Source: Planctomycetota bacterium (GTDB lineage Bacteria > Planctomycetota > Brocadiia > JAJRTI01). Taken from it: a stretch of DNA of 5,161 nucleotides. The translations under genes were made by a program, and so were the position numbers. The notes under the pieces are model-generated. The model saw nothing but the letters and a program-made list of their open reading frames with translations. It was not told where the DNA came from and made no database searches. Each line of letters opens with the position of its first letter. The first letter of the stretch is position 1. The DNA is taken from NCBI GenBank assembly GCA_024278415.1, contig JAJRTI010000656.1, positions 1-5,161 on the forward strand, in the 5' to 3' direction. Of this stretch, positions 1-5,161 are shown piece by piece.

Positions 1-138
1 GTAGTAGGGCGATTCATCGCCCGTTTTCTGCGCTCAGGCTTGTAGTAGGGCGATTCATCGCCCGTCTCTGCGTTCGGGGCGACGGGCGATAAATCGCCCT
101 ACTACAAACCTGACACGGGCGATAAATCGCCCGACTAC
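1..138. repeat. Cluster of four 24-base palindromic repeats (REP-like), two per orientation
   Basis: Four copies of a 24-base unit lie at 1-24 and 42-65 (plus orientation) and at 82-105 and 115-138 (inverted). Copies 1 and 2 are identical. Read in the same direction, copy 3 differs from them at one base and copy 4 at two. Each unit has its own core palindrome, GGGCGATTCATCGCCC in copies 1 and 2, with TTATC in place of TCATC in copies 3 and 4. Copies 1 and 2 repeat with a 41-base period and share similar spacers. Copies 2 and 3 form a near-perfect 24-bp stem around a 16-base loop. The cluster begins 15 bases past the glycosidase stop, so a transcript of that gene would fold here, which could stabilise or end the message. 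No T-tract follows, so it is not a standard intrinsic terminator. The first base of the window is already inside a copy, so the cluster may extend further left. No coding potential is seen in 1-153. Confidence 0.9.
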
Positions 139-153
139 AAACATGGAATGCCA

Positions 154-3100
154 CTACTTGCGCACGATGAGTTGCGGCGGGGCGAGGAGGCCGTACGGCA
201 CGAGGCTGTACGCGTCGGTCCAGGCGTCGCCGTCAGTCGCGAAGCTCGGCGGGCCGGTGGGCACGCCATCGGCTGGGACGCGGTGTAGGGGCCCGAACGC
301 GTTGCGCCGGCTGGAGATCACCTGGATGCCCAGCTCCTGCTTGCCGCCGGTGAGCAGAGAGGTGAGGTCGCACTCGTCCGGCGGCCAGGCGATGAGCCCC
401 GCGGGCTGGCCGTCGACAAGCACGCGCACGCACGAGGCGGCGTACTTGGGCAGGTGCAGCACCACGCGCTCGCACTTGCCCGGCATGCAATGAATGCGCG
501 TGCGATACGTGACCGCGGCCGAGTAGAAGGGCAGCCCTTGGCTCGTCCAGTCGCCGAGCTTGAGCGTGCGCGGCGGCGCCACGAGCGTTGCCTGGGACTC
601 ATCGAGTTTCACGCCGAAGTCGCCGAGCAGGAACGCGGCCTCCAGGTTGTCTTCCTCGCGATACGCGGTCTTCATTTCGACGACGTTTTGCCCGACGCGC
701 AGGAGTGCGGCATCCAGCGGCAGAGTCTCGATGCACTTGTCGACCCACCAGCCGTTCGCGGCGTCCGTGGACACCGGCTGGCCATTGATCGCAATCTCGA
801 ACCGCTCCGGGTGCTCCATCGCGAGTTGCAGCGGGGCCGCGGGGATCGCTTTGGTCTCGAACGTGAACCGCAGCTCCAGGTCGATAGGCTTCTTGGTGCT
901 GGGCGGCGCTGCCCAGGGTTGGAGGCGCTGGCCGCCGCGTGCGATGAAGCCCGCGGGCGGCCGGATCGCCCTGTCGATGCGCAACACCTCCGCGGCCGGT
1001 TGCCACTCGCCCCCGTTCGCGCGGTACTCCGCACAATCGAGCACGAGCGCGTTCGGCTCGTTGAGCGCGATGTCCCAGGCCTTTGGCCTCAACTCCCGCG
1101 TGCGCACATCCTTGAGTTGAGGCGCGCGCTTGAGTGTGCTTTTGCGGTTGCGGATCACGAAGAGCCGGCTCCCGCAGCCGGGTAGGTCGGTGTGGATCGC
1201 GAGGCCGTCCTTGCCGGCCTGGGAGTCGGCGAGGCCGCGCTCGCCGGTGTGTGGGTTCCACTCCTCGGCGCTCTTGCCCTTGGGCAGCCGGATCGTGAGC
1301 GGCCCCGACGCGTGATACTGATCCCGCGTGCATACGAAAAGGTACTGCGCGTCCTTGTCCTCCCGGAGTTGGTAGAGCGCCGGTACGAATTCGTGGCCTT
1401 TTCTGTCCTCGATGGAGATGGTGCGCACGTCCTCGAGCGCGTTCACGATCTGCGCGTCGCGCCAGTGTACGATCTGGCACATCTCCGCGAGCGCCGCGGC
1501 CTCGACGGTTGGTTCCGCGTCGATGTAGAGCGGCGGGTCGCCCACGAACACGACTTTGCCTCCGGCTTTGGCGAACCGCAACAGCAGGGCCTCGGTCGTG
1601 CGGCGCATGGTCTGCATGGGCGGCACGACCACCGCTTTGTAGCTCGCCTTGCCGAGCTTGAACAGCGGCTCGCCGCCCGCTTTGGACACCTTCCCGAGCC
1701 GGCCCATCATCTCCTCGTCGCCGTAGTCGAAGTCGATGTTCGCGTCGAGCAGCCAGTTGCGGAGCCGCTCCAAATCGCCGTCGAGGTAGCGCACGTCGTC
1801 CGTCTGCCTCCAGCCCACGCGCACGCGCAGCCACATGCTCTCGATGGGATGGATGACGAGCACGTCGCGCACCGGCTCGCCTTGGGTCATGAGCACGTGC
1901 ACGCGCGCGTAGTAGTCCTCGATGGCCGAGTAATGCTCCCACCAAGGCGACTGGTGGAGGATCGAGCCCGGGTAGTCGCGCTTCGCGTCGCCCTCCATGG
2001 TGTACCACGACAGGTGCGGGCAGCGCAGGTTCACGCCGAGCGCGGCCTGCCAGTCGCCCACCCATTTGTGGTCGGAGAGCGAGAACTCCCAGCCGGTCAC
2101 GCCGTACAGCTCCGAGAGCACCCACTTGCGGCCGCACTGCCGCGCGACCGACGCGCAGGCCTTCGCGGTGTCGAGTTCGCGGGCTTGCTTGGTGAGGATG
2201 TCGATGCCAGGCGCTTGCATGTGCTCGTAGAAGCGCATGGCCGTGGAGCACACCGCGACGAGTCCCGACATGGGGCTCTCCATGAGGAGGTGGCCCGTGT
2301 GCAGAAGCTTGTGCTGGTCGCACCACTCGCCGATCTGCCGCGCAAACGCGTCGACGAACAGGTGCGCCATGCAGTCGTGGAAGTGGTAGCGCGCCCGGCT
2401 CACGGCCCTGCCTCGCACGTCGAAGAATATCTCCGGCAAGTAGTCGAGCAGGTCGTACCCGTAGCGTTGCTTGAACGTCTTGGCCAGCGAGTCGGTCCAT
2501 GGCACGTCCATGGCCGCGGTCTTGAGTTGGTCGATCCGTTGCGCGTGGAGCGTCATGCCGTGGTTCGGCTCGTCGGTGAACATGCCCGCCACAGCCTTGC
2601 CGAACTCGCGGCCGCAGTGCTTGGCGTACGCGTCGTGCGTCACCTCCATGAACCGCTTCACGGACTCGTGGCTCATGGTGTCGAGGTAAGTTTGGCCGTT
2701 GTACCAATCGCTCGGTGCGGCGAGCTTGCGCCGGAAGGCCATGACCACCTCGCCCTTCTTGGGCCGCTGCCCCTTCTTGAGCCGGCGCGGCTCGGCGATT
2801 TCTCCCTCGGTCATCTTCGCGGCGAATACGGCAATGATGTCGTCGCCTTTGGGTAGCTTGGCCTGCTCGTCGATCTCCAGCTCCAGGCGCTTTTGCCGGT
2901 GCTTGGGGTCTTGGGTGACGATGCCGCCCGCGGCGCCGGACGGCCAACGGTCTTCGTCGTACAGCCAGGCCTCCATGCCTTGCCTCTTGCACTCGTCGAT
3001 GACCGCGTGGGTCAGGTCGAACCACTCTTGGCTGAGGTAGGGCGTGGCGAGGCCGACGCGGGAGTGCATGAACGCGCCGCCCATGCCCATCTGCTTCATG

Positions 3101-3219
3101 ACGCGGATCTGTCGGCGCAGCTCGCCTTCGTCGAGTTTGCCGTTCCACGCCCAGAAGGGCTTGCAGCGGAACTCGGGGCCAGGGTTCTGGAATTGGGGGG
3201 TGAGGTTCTTCTGTGTCAT
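154..3219 (-). CDS. GH106-like (alpha-L-rhamnosidase-related) glycoside hydrolase, 1021 aa
   Basis: This large carbohydrate-active enzyme probably removes a terminal sugar such as L-rhamnose from plant or algal polysaccharide or glycoside. The substrate is inferred from family resemblance only. Numbered from the chosen ATG, the N-terminal part has the FWAWNGKL (22-29), GGAFMHSR (47-54) and YDEDRWPSG (87-95) motifs typical of the TIM barrel of GH106-like proteins. FTDEP (214-218), HTGHLLMES (307-315) and SELYG (369-373) follow. Glu217 and Glu370 are my candidate catalytic acids. A GATase-like/beta-galactosidase-trimerisation-like alpha/beta segment lies at about 445-565, EEWNPHTGE at 652-660, and two beta-sandwich, galactose-binding-like regions at about 755-875 and 885-985. 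No signal peptide or membrane segment is visible, so it appears cytoplasmic, or exported by a route I cannot see. I chose the ATG at 3219 because GAGG sits 8 bases upstream. An in-frame ATG at 3270 has no clear ribosome site and would overlap the preceding ORF. It ends in TAG and is full length for the family. GH106 proper versus a sister family is not settled. Confidence 0.88.
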   Translation of the reverse strand: MTQKNLTPQFQNPGPEFRCKPFWAWNGKLDEGELRRQIRVMKQMGMGGAFMHSRVGLATPYLSQEWFDLTHAVIDECKRQGMEAWLYDEDRWPSGAAGGIVTQDPKHRQKRLELEIDEQAKLPKGDDIIAVFAAKMTEGEIAEPRRLKKGQRPKKGEVVMAFRRKLAAPSDWYNGQTYLDTMSHESVKRFMEVTHDAYAKHCGREFGKAVAGMFTDEPNHGMTLHAQRIDQLKTAAMDVPWTDSLAKTFKQRYGYDLLDYLPEIFFDVRGRAVSRARYHFHDCMAHLFVDAFARQIGEWCDQHKLLHTGHLLMESPMSGLVAVCSTAMRFYEHMQAPGIDILTKQARELDTAKACASVARQCGRKWVLSELYGVTGWEFSLSDHKWVGDWQAALGVNLRCPHLSWYTMEGDAKRDYPGSILHQSPWWEHYSAIEDYYARVHVLMTQGEPVRDVLVIHPIESMWLRVRVGWRQTDDVRYLDGDLERLRNWLLDANIDFDYGDEEMMGRLGKVSKAGGEPLFKLGKASYKAVVVPPMQTMRRTTEALLLRFAKAGGKVVFVGDPPLYIDAEPTVEAAALAEMCQIVHWRDAQIVNALEDVRTISIEDRKGHEFVPALYQLREDKDAQYLFVCTRDQYHASGPLTIRLPKGKSAEEWNPHTGERGLADSQAGKDGLAIHTDLPGCGSRLFVIRNRKSTLKRAPQLKDVRTRELRPKAWDIALNEPNALVLDCAEYRANGGEWQPAAEVLRIDRAIRPPAGFIARGGQRLQPWAAPPSTKKPIDLELRFTFETKAIPAAPLQLAMEHPERFEIAINGQPVSTDAANGWWVDKCIETLPLDAALLRVGQNVVEMKTAYREEDNLEAAFLLGDFGVKLDESQATLVAPPRTLKLGDWTSQGLPFYSAAVTYRTRIHCMPGKCERVVLHLPKYAASCVRVLVDGQPAGLIAWPPDECDLTSLLTGGKQELGIQVISSRRNAFGPLHRVPADGVPTGPPSFATDGDAWTDAYSLVPYGLLAPPQLIVRK

Positions 3220-3227
3220 GTTCGCAG

Positions 3228-3231
3228 CCTC
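3228..3231 (-). promoter_or_regulatory. Ribosome binding site of the glycosidase, sharing bases with the upstream stop codon
   Basis: On the minus strand GAGG lies 8 bases before the ATG at 3219. Its first two bases are the last two of the TGA (3232-3230) that ends the preceding short ORF, so a ribosome terminating there would sit on this site. This decides the start at 3219 over the one at 3270 and suggests translational coupling. Confidence 0.6.
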
Positions 3232-3343
3232 AGTGTTCGGGCAATTCGGCGCCGGCGACGGGCAAGACATGGAGCCAAGGCGAATAGATCGAGAAGTGGC
3301 GATCGGTGACCAGTGGCGGCATATGCATGAGCGCGTCAGCCAT
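3230..3343 (-). pseudogene. Probable relic of a PIN/VapC-type toxin, internally deleted (37 codons)
   Basis: The ATG at 3343 overlaps the antitoxin stop by 8 bases (ATGgcTGA), a typical antitoxin-toxin junction. The product is only 37 residues, whereas PIN toxins usually have about 120-150. Residues 3-5 (DAL) followed by LVTDRHF (11-17) and WLHVLPVAG (23-31) resemble the end of PIN-domain toxins, where a DALI-type motif precedes a LVT-D-HF strand and a final hydrophobic strand. The usual N-terminal aspartate motif and the central acidic residues are absent. My reading is that an in-frame deletion removed most of the gene, leaving its start and its last strands, so no nuclease activity is expected. 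A weak AAGGG lies upstream of the ATG. It ends 10 bases before the glycosidase start. Alternatively it is a genuine small protein or leader peptide. The PIN assignment rests on short motifs and is moderate. Confidence 0.5.
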
Positions 3344-3611
3344 CACTGCCGCGCCCTTTGGCCTTGCGATAGGACTCCTCCATCTCCTTGACCTGGGCCT
3401 CCGCCAGAATCTCGTCCACATTTTCGCTCACGTCCGTTCGCCCCTCGATATCGCGGTGGGTGCCGACCTGAGACCAAGCCGCGTCCCAATCGGGCTCGAA
3501 GGCTTCGATGGCCTGCGCCTTGACGACGACGCTTGCGCCGTCGGGCAACTCGCATGGCTCGTCGAGGACGACCGCGCCGTTCTTGACGTGTCCTTTGTAC
3601 TCGGTCTTCAT
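3336..3611 (-). CDS. Antitoxin-like protein with DUF104/AF2212-like N-terminus, 91 aa
   Basis: This is a small acidic protein of the kind that neutralises a PIN/VapC ribonuclease toxin. Residues 7-30 carry the pattern GHVKNGAVVLDEP followed by ELPDGASVVV, the beta-hairpin signature of AF2212-like (DUF104) antitoxins: a glycine/asparagine turn, a hydrophobic strand, DEP, then LP-DG and a second strand. The tail contains DVSENVDEILAEA (60-72), which I recall from PIN-partner antitoxins and which should form the toxin-binding helix. The ATG at 3611 is preceded by GGAGG 9 bases upstream, a better start than the in-frame GTG at 3659, which lies close to or at the predicted transcript start. The usual toxin position downstream holds only a 37-codon fragment, so this antitoxin is probably orphaned. 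It may still bind its own promoter or a related toxin elsewhere. Confidence 0.75.
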   Translation of the reverse strand: MKTEYKGHVKNGAVVLDEPCELPDGASVVVKAQAIEAFEPDWDAAWSQVGTHRDIEGRTDVSENVDEILAEAQVKEMEESYRKAKGRGSDG

Positions 3612-3620
3612 GGTTTGAGT

Positions 3621-3625
3621 CCTCC
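3621..3625 (-). promoter_or_regulatory. Ribosome binding site of the orphan antitoxin
   Basis: A perfect GGAGG on the minus strand ends 9 bases before the ATG at 3611. It fixes that ATG as the start instead of the in-frame GTG at 3659. Confidence 0.75.
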
Positions 3626-3668
3626 GCACCGCGTTTGCGCAGAAATCCGCGTCATCCACAACAATGCC

Positions 3669-3697
3669 ATGATAGCGTCGTAGAGTCTGATCAGCAA
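3669..3697 (-). promoter_or_regulatory. Candidate sigma70-type promoter for the antitoxin / relic toxin / glycosidase unit
   Basis: On the minus strand TTGCTG (3697-3692) and TATCAT (3674-3669) are separated by exactly 17 bases. This would start transcription near 3660 and give a leader of about 50 bases before the antitoxin ATG at 3611. An 8-base palindrome, CTGATCAG (3687-3694), overlaps the -35 side and spacer and could be an autoregulatory operator. It is the only convincing promoter-like pair I find upstream of the three-ORF cluster. It was found by eye in a GC-rich intergenic stretch. Confidence 0.55.
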
Positions 3698-3856
3698 GGT
3701 TCAGAAGGCAGTAGCCGAGCAGCGCTCCTACGCGTGGCTATATGGCCGCGCCGAAGTCAAAGGACGTGCTCAGCCAACGCCACTGCTGGGCTTGCCCTCG
3801 CCTTTCCCCATGGAGCGTGCTGGACTATGTGGGTGCGGCAGGTTTCGCTGTCGCGC

Positions 3857-3874
3857 ATCCCGCCCCTGCGGGAT
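3857..3874. repeat. Short perfect hairpin, 7-bp stem
   Basis: ATCCCGC and GCGGGAT pair around a 4-base CCCT loop. No T-run follows on either strand, so a terminator role is not supported. It lies about 180 bases upstream of the antitoxin promoter and is more likely part of the dispersed intergenic repeat material. Confidence 0.5.
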
Positions 3875-4029
3875 ATAACAATGTAGCCTGGGGCAGCACC
3901 CTAGTGCCTTAGCCATCCGGAGCTGGTATGAAAAACAAGAAGTTGCGTAGGCTCTCTGCACTGGGGGCGATCGAGACGAGGCGTTACGGACGTTCGATTT
4001 GCGGCGTACGGGCCGCGGCGAGGCCCTAT

Positions 4030-4163
4030 GGAGTGCGGGGGCAGAGCGAAGCGGCGACCCCGCTTTGGCTCACGCACGCCAACGTGACCTCGCACACCAG
4101 CGACGCTCGGAAGCCAAAGCGCCGTCGCCGCCCGCCTTGCGGCGGGCTCTGCCGGCGCACTCC
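4030..4163. repeat. Large imperfect inverted repeat (41- and 52-base arms, 41-base spacer)
   Basis: The left arm (4030-4070) and the reverse complement of the right arm (4112-4163) share blocks of 8, 8, 8 and 10 identical bases in order: GGAGTGCG, GGCAGAGC, GCGGCGAC and CGCTTTGGCT. Two symmetric two-base differences (GG against CC, and CC against GG) interrupt the blocks. The right arm also has 14 bases where the left has 3, and this extra piece makes its own hairpin CCCGCC-TTGC-GGCGGG at 4131-4146. The whole would fold into a long branched stem on either strand. No target-site duplication or transposase is visible, so calling it a MITE is not justified. Similar GC-rich units occur many times in some verrucomicrobial genomes as I recall, so a dispersed repeat is the likeliest identity. 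Confidence 0.8.
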
Positions 4164-4194
4164 AAAAAGGCGCACCGCGCGTTTCGTTTCGGTT

Positions 4195-4209
4195 GCGGGC
4201 AAAGCCCGC
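4195..4209. repeat. Short perfect hairpin, GCGGGC stem with AAA loop
   Basis: GCGGGC and GCCCGC pair around three A residues, 31 bases right of the large inverted repeat. It has no T-tract and belongs to the same palindrome-rich block. Confidence 0.4.
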
Positions 4210-4237
4210 CTTGTGAACGGATCCCCAATAACGTACC

Positions 4238-4256
4238 CTCGCTCTGAAGGAGCGAG
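4238..4256. repeat. Short perfect hairpin, CTCGCTC stem with 5-base loop
   Basis: CTCGCTC and GAGCGAG pair perfectly around TGAAG. It lies about 105 bases beyond the stop of the PIN toxin gene, in line with its transcription. It could help end that message, but neither strand has a U-rich tail after it. It may equally be one more intergenic repeat unit. Confidence 0.45.
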
Positions 4257-4362
4257 ACAAGGATCGTGTATGGCGCCTACAGCGCGGGCCAGGTTCTCGG
4301 AACGCCATCGTCTCAAGCTGGGACATGCATAAGTTGAAGGGCGTAGACAGGTTGGGCGTCTC

Positions 4363-4887
4363 TCAAACCGGACCGCGCGCTTCGCGCCGCGCCGCGGCGA
4401 AAGCCCGATCGCATAGGCGTTCACTGATCCAGAGGTCGGGTTGCATCTTCGCGCGCTGAAGCACAAGTTCGAGTTGGCGCAGGGACAGCATGCCACACCG
4501 GTGGGCCTGAAGAAGCACCCCGACCGTGCCCTTGATGTGGAGGCCTCTTTGGCGGCCGGCCGCGCGTGCATCGGCATCGTCGATCAGCACCCAATCCGCT
4601 TGCTCACGCTCGGCCAAAGCAATGGTCGCGACCTCACCTCTGTCAATCGGGCCGGCCCACGCTGGCAAGGACGACGGCAGGGTGATGTCCACCACTTGGA
4701 TGTGGCCCTGCTGGATCAGGAAGGACGCGTCAGCGGCATCGGGCGCGCCAATCCGCAAGCCGGCCACCACCACTTCGTCGTACACTTGGCGGGGGATGAT
4801 GGCGTGGTCGTACAGTCTCAACAACAAGCCCAGTTGCCCCAGCCTACCCAGCGCGATCAGTGGCCCGGCATTGCTCACCACCTTCAA
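4363..4887 (-). CDS. DUF3368 PIN-domain toxin (predicted ribonuclease), 174 aa
   Basis: This is the predicted toxin of a type II toxin-antitoxin pair: a metal-dependent PIN-fold RNase acting in the cytoplasm and held inactive by the UPF0175 partner. It opens with VVSNAGPLIAL (3-13), the DUF3368 form of the PIN N-terminus in which asparagine stands where classical VapC proteins have aspartate. Next come IPRQVYDEV (31-39, Glu38), DRGEVATIALA (82-92, Glu85), LIDDADAR (101-108, Asp103/Asp104) and the family-typical KGTVGVLL (119-126). Length and motif order fit a complete protein. The start is TTG at 4887, chosen because GGAGGAG lies 5 bases upstream and because the next in-frame candidates (GTG codons 3 and 4) would cut into the first PIN strand. 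It overlaps the antitoxin gene by 4 bases (TTGA), so the two are translationally coupled. Cleavage target unknown. Confidence 0.88.
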   Translation of the reverse strand: MKVVSNAGPLIALGRLGQLGLLLRLYDHAIIPRQVYDEVVVAGLRIGAPDAADASFLIQQGHIQVVDITLPSSLPAWAGPIDRGEVATIALAEREQADWVLIDDADARAAGRQRGLHIKGTVGVLLQAHRCGMLSLRQLELVLQRAKMQPDLWISERLCDRAFAAARREARGPV

Positions 4888-5147
4888 GCCAGCTCCTCCG
4901 CGATGGTGGCTTCGTCGGCTTCAGCACGAAGACCATGCGCAGCGGCATGTTGGGCCATCTCACGTCTCGACACGCCCGCCATTCGAGCCGCCCGCCACAG
5001 GGAGATGCCGCCCCTCTTGAACAGGGCGAGCGCCTGTTCGATCTTGACTTCTCGCAGCCCGATGCGGATCAAATCCCCAAGTTCCTCGCGGTAGGGCTCA
5101 AGTTCGGACACCATGTCTTCTGGAATTGTGATGGTCACATTCGGCAC
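4884..5147 (-). CDS. UPF0175-family antitoxin, 87 aa
   Basis: This is the predicted antitoxin and DNA-binding autorepressor paired with the DUF3368 toxin. A short N-terminal strand, VTITIPEDM (4-12), is followed by a helical segment and then the UPF0175 signature: EQALALFKRGGISLWRAAR (37-55) and MAGVSRREMAQHAAAHGL (56-73), a helix-turn-helix at about 46-66. The acidic tail EADEATIAEELA (76-87) is the usual toxin-contacting end. The start is GTG at 5147, with AGGAGA 7 bases upstream at the very edge of the window. The alternative ATG at codon 12 would remove the N-terminal strand. It is first in its operon and its stop overlaps the toxin start. The promoter and operator would lie beyond the window, so regulation cannot be judged. 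Length matches the family. Confidence 0.88.
   Translation of the reverse strand: MPNVTITIPEDMVSELEPYREELGDLIRIGLREVKIEQALALFKRGGISLWRAARMAGVSRREMAQHAAAHGLRAEADEATIAEELA
4893..4899 (-). promoter_or_regulatory. Strong ribosome binding site of the PIN toxin, inside the antitoxin gene
   Basis: GGAGGAG on the minus strand ends 5 bases before the TTG at 4887 and lies within the last codons of the antitoxin. It is the main evidence for the unusual TTG start. A strong site paired with a weak start codon would let the toxin be made efficiently only when ribosomes arrive from the antitoxin frame (inference). Confidence 0.75.
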
Positions 5148-5154
5148 AGGTTCG

Positions 5155-5160
5155 TCTCCT
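5155..5160 (-). promoter_or_regulatory. Ribosome binding site of the UPF0175 antitoxin
   Basis: AGGAGA on the minus strand ends 7 bases before the GTG at 5147. It supports that GTG as the start, although the sequence is cut off one base beyond it. Confidence 0.65.
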
Positions 5161-5161
5161 A

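Larger units (their letters stand above)
3698..4362. other. Gene-free, repeat-rich intergenic region between two toxin-antitoxin loci
   Basis: With the leader and promoter (3612-3697) this makes 750 bases without a credible gene. Open frames exist on both strands, the longest being 134 codons at 3928-4332 plus. Their products are rich in arginine, proline and glycine, match no family I know, and run straight through the palindromes described separately. The part from 3698 to 3850 shows nothing I recognise. From 3850 on, the sequence is a string of hairpins and a large inverted repeat, in the style of dispersed GC-rich intergenic repeats of PVC-group genomes (an inference). No tRNA, rRNA, insertion-sequence terminus or CRISPR unit is seen. 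No clear terminator follows the PIN toxin gene that ends at 4363. Confidence 0.6.

Noticed and set aside
1..138. Palindromic repeats as a CRISPR array
   Set aside because: Only four copies in mixed orientation, irregular spacing (17, 16 and 9 bases), related spacers and no cas genes.
1..138. Palindromic repeats as an intrinsic terminator of the glycosidase
   Set aside because: Strong stems are present but no T-tract follows any of them on the minus strand.
599..3148. An 849-codon minus-strand frame and a 554-codon plus-strand frame (1192-2856) across the glycosidase
   Set aside because: Both lie within the glycosidase gene. Their products are arginine-, alanine- and histidine-rich with no family motif, as expected for shadow frames of GC-rich coding DNA. 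The glycosidase frame has clear conserved motifs throughout.
3612..3737. The antitoxin frame stays open upstream to about 3737 and reads like protein
   Set aside because: The GTG at 3659 lacks a good ribosome site and is near the predicted transcript start, while the ATG at 3611 has a perfect GGAGG. The family N-terminus also begins at MKTEYKG.
3770..3961. A 63-codon minus-strand ORF, and an 83-codon plus-strand ORF at 3635-3886
   Set aside because: Neither has a convincing ribosome site or domain, they overlap each other, and they cross the 3857-3874 hairpin.
4030..4163. Inverted repeat as a MITE or insertion-sequence remnant
   Set aside because: No matching target-site duplication at the outer ends and no transposase fragment inside or beside it.
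3928..4332. A 134-codon plus-strand ORF with a plausible GGAG upstream
   Set aside because: It runs through both arms of the large inverted repeat and the nearby hairpins, is arginine-rich and lacks any recognisable domain. It is more likely a chance frame over repeat DNA.
4363..4887. Asparagine in place of the first PIN aspartate, read as an inactive toxin
   Set aside because: The SN-x-x-PLI form is, as I recall, common in DUF3368 proteins, and the other acidic positions (Glu38, Glu85, Asp103/104) are kept, so inactivation is not supported.

Overview
The window is about 5.2 kb of high-GC bacterial DNA in which every gene I can support lies on the minus strand. Transcription therefore runs from high to low coordinates. 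The combination of a large GH106-like glycoside hydrolase, several PIN-type toxin-antitoxin genes and GC-rich palindromic intergenic repeats resembles genomes of the PVC superphylum (Verrucomicrobia, Lentisphaerae, Planctomycetes) or Hydrogenedentes-like lineages. That placement is an inference from style; there is no rRNA or marker gene here.

Layout in transcription order. (1) 5147-4363 holds a complete two-gene toxin-antitoxin operon: a UPF0175-type antitoxin with a GTG start, then a DUF3368 PIN-domain toxin with a TTG start. The two overlap by 4 nt and each has a strong Shine-Dalgarno sequence. (2) 4362-3612 is a 750-base stretch without a credible gene. It holds an imperfect inverted repeat of about 134 bases, several short hairpins and, near its low end, a good sigma70-like promoter facing the next gene. 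(3) 3611-3336 is a 91-residue antitoxin-like protein (DUF104/AF2212-like N-terminal motif). (4) Overlapping its stop, 3343-3230 is a 37-codon ORF that looks like the two ends of a PIN/VapC toxin joined after loss of the catalytic middle. (5) Only 10 bases further on starts a 1021-residue GH106-like glycoside hydrolase (3219-154), which fills most of the window. (6) 1-138 carries four copies of a 24-base palindromic repeat, two in each orientation, just past the glycosidase stop.

The UPF0175/DUF3368 pair should work as an autoregulated toxin-antitoxin module. The second module appears to have lost its toxin and kept the antitoxin and promoter. Because I see no promoter in the short gap before the glycosidase, that gene may be expressed from the old antitoxin promoter and translated by coupling to the relic toxin frame. 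I see no clearly new defence or mobile system. The most notable points are the decayed toxin between antitoxin and glycosidase and the structured repeats.
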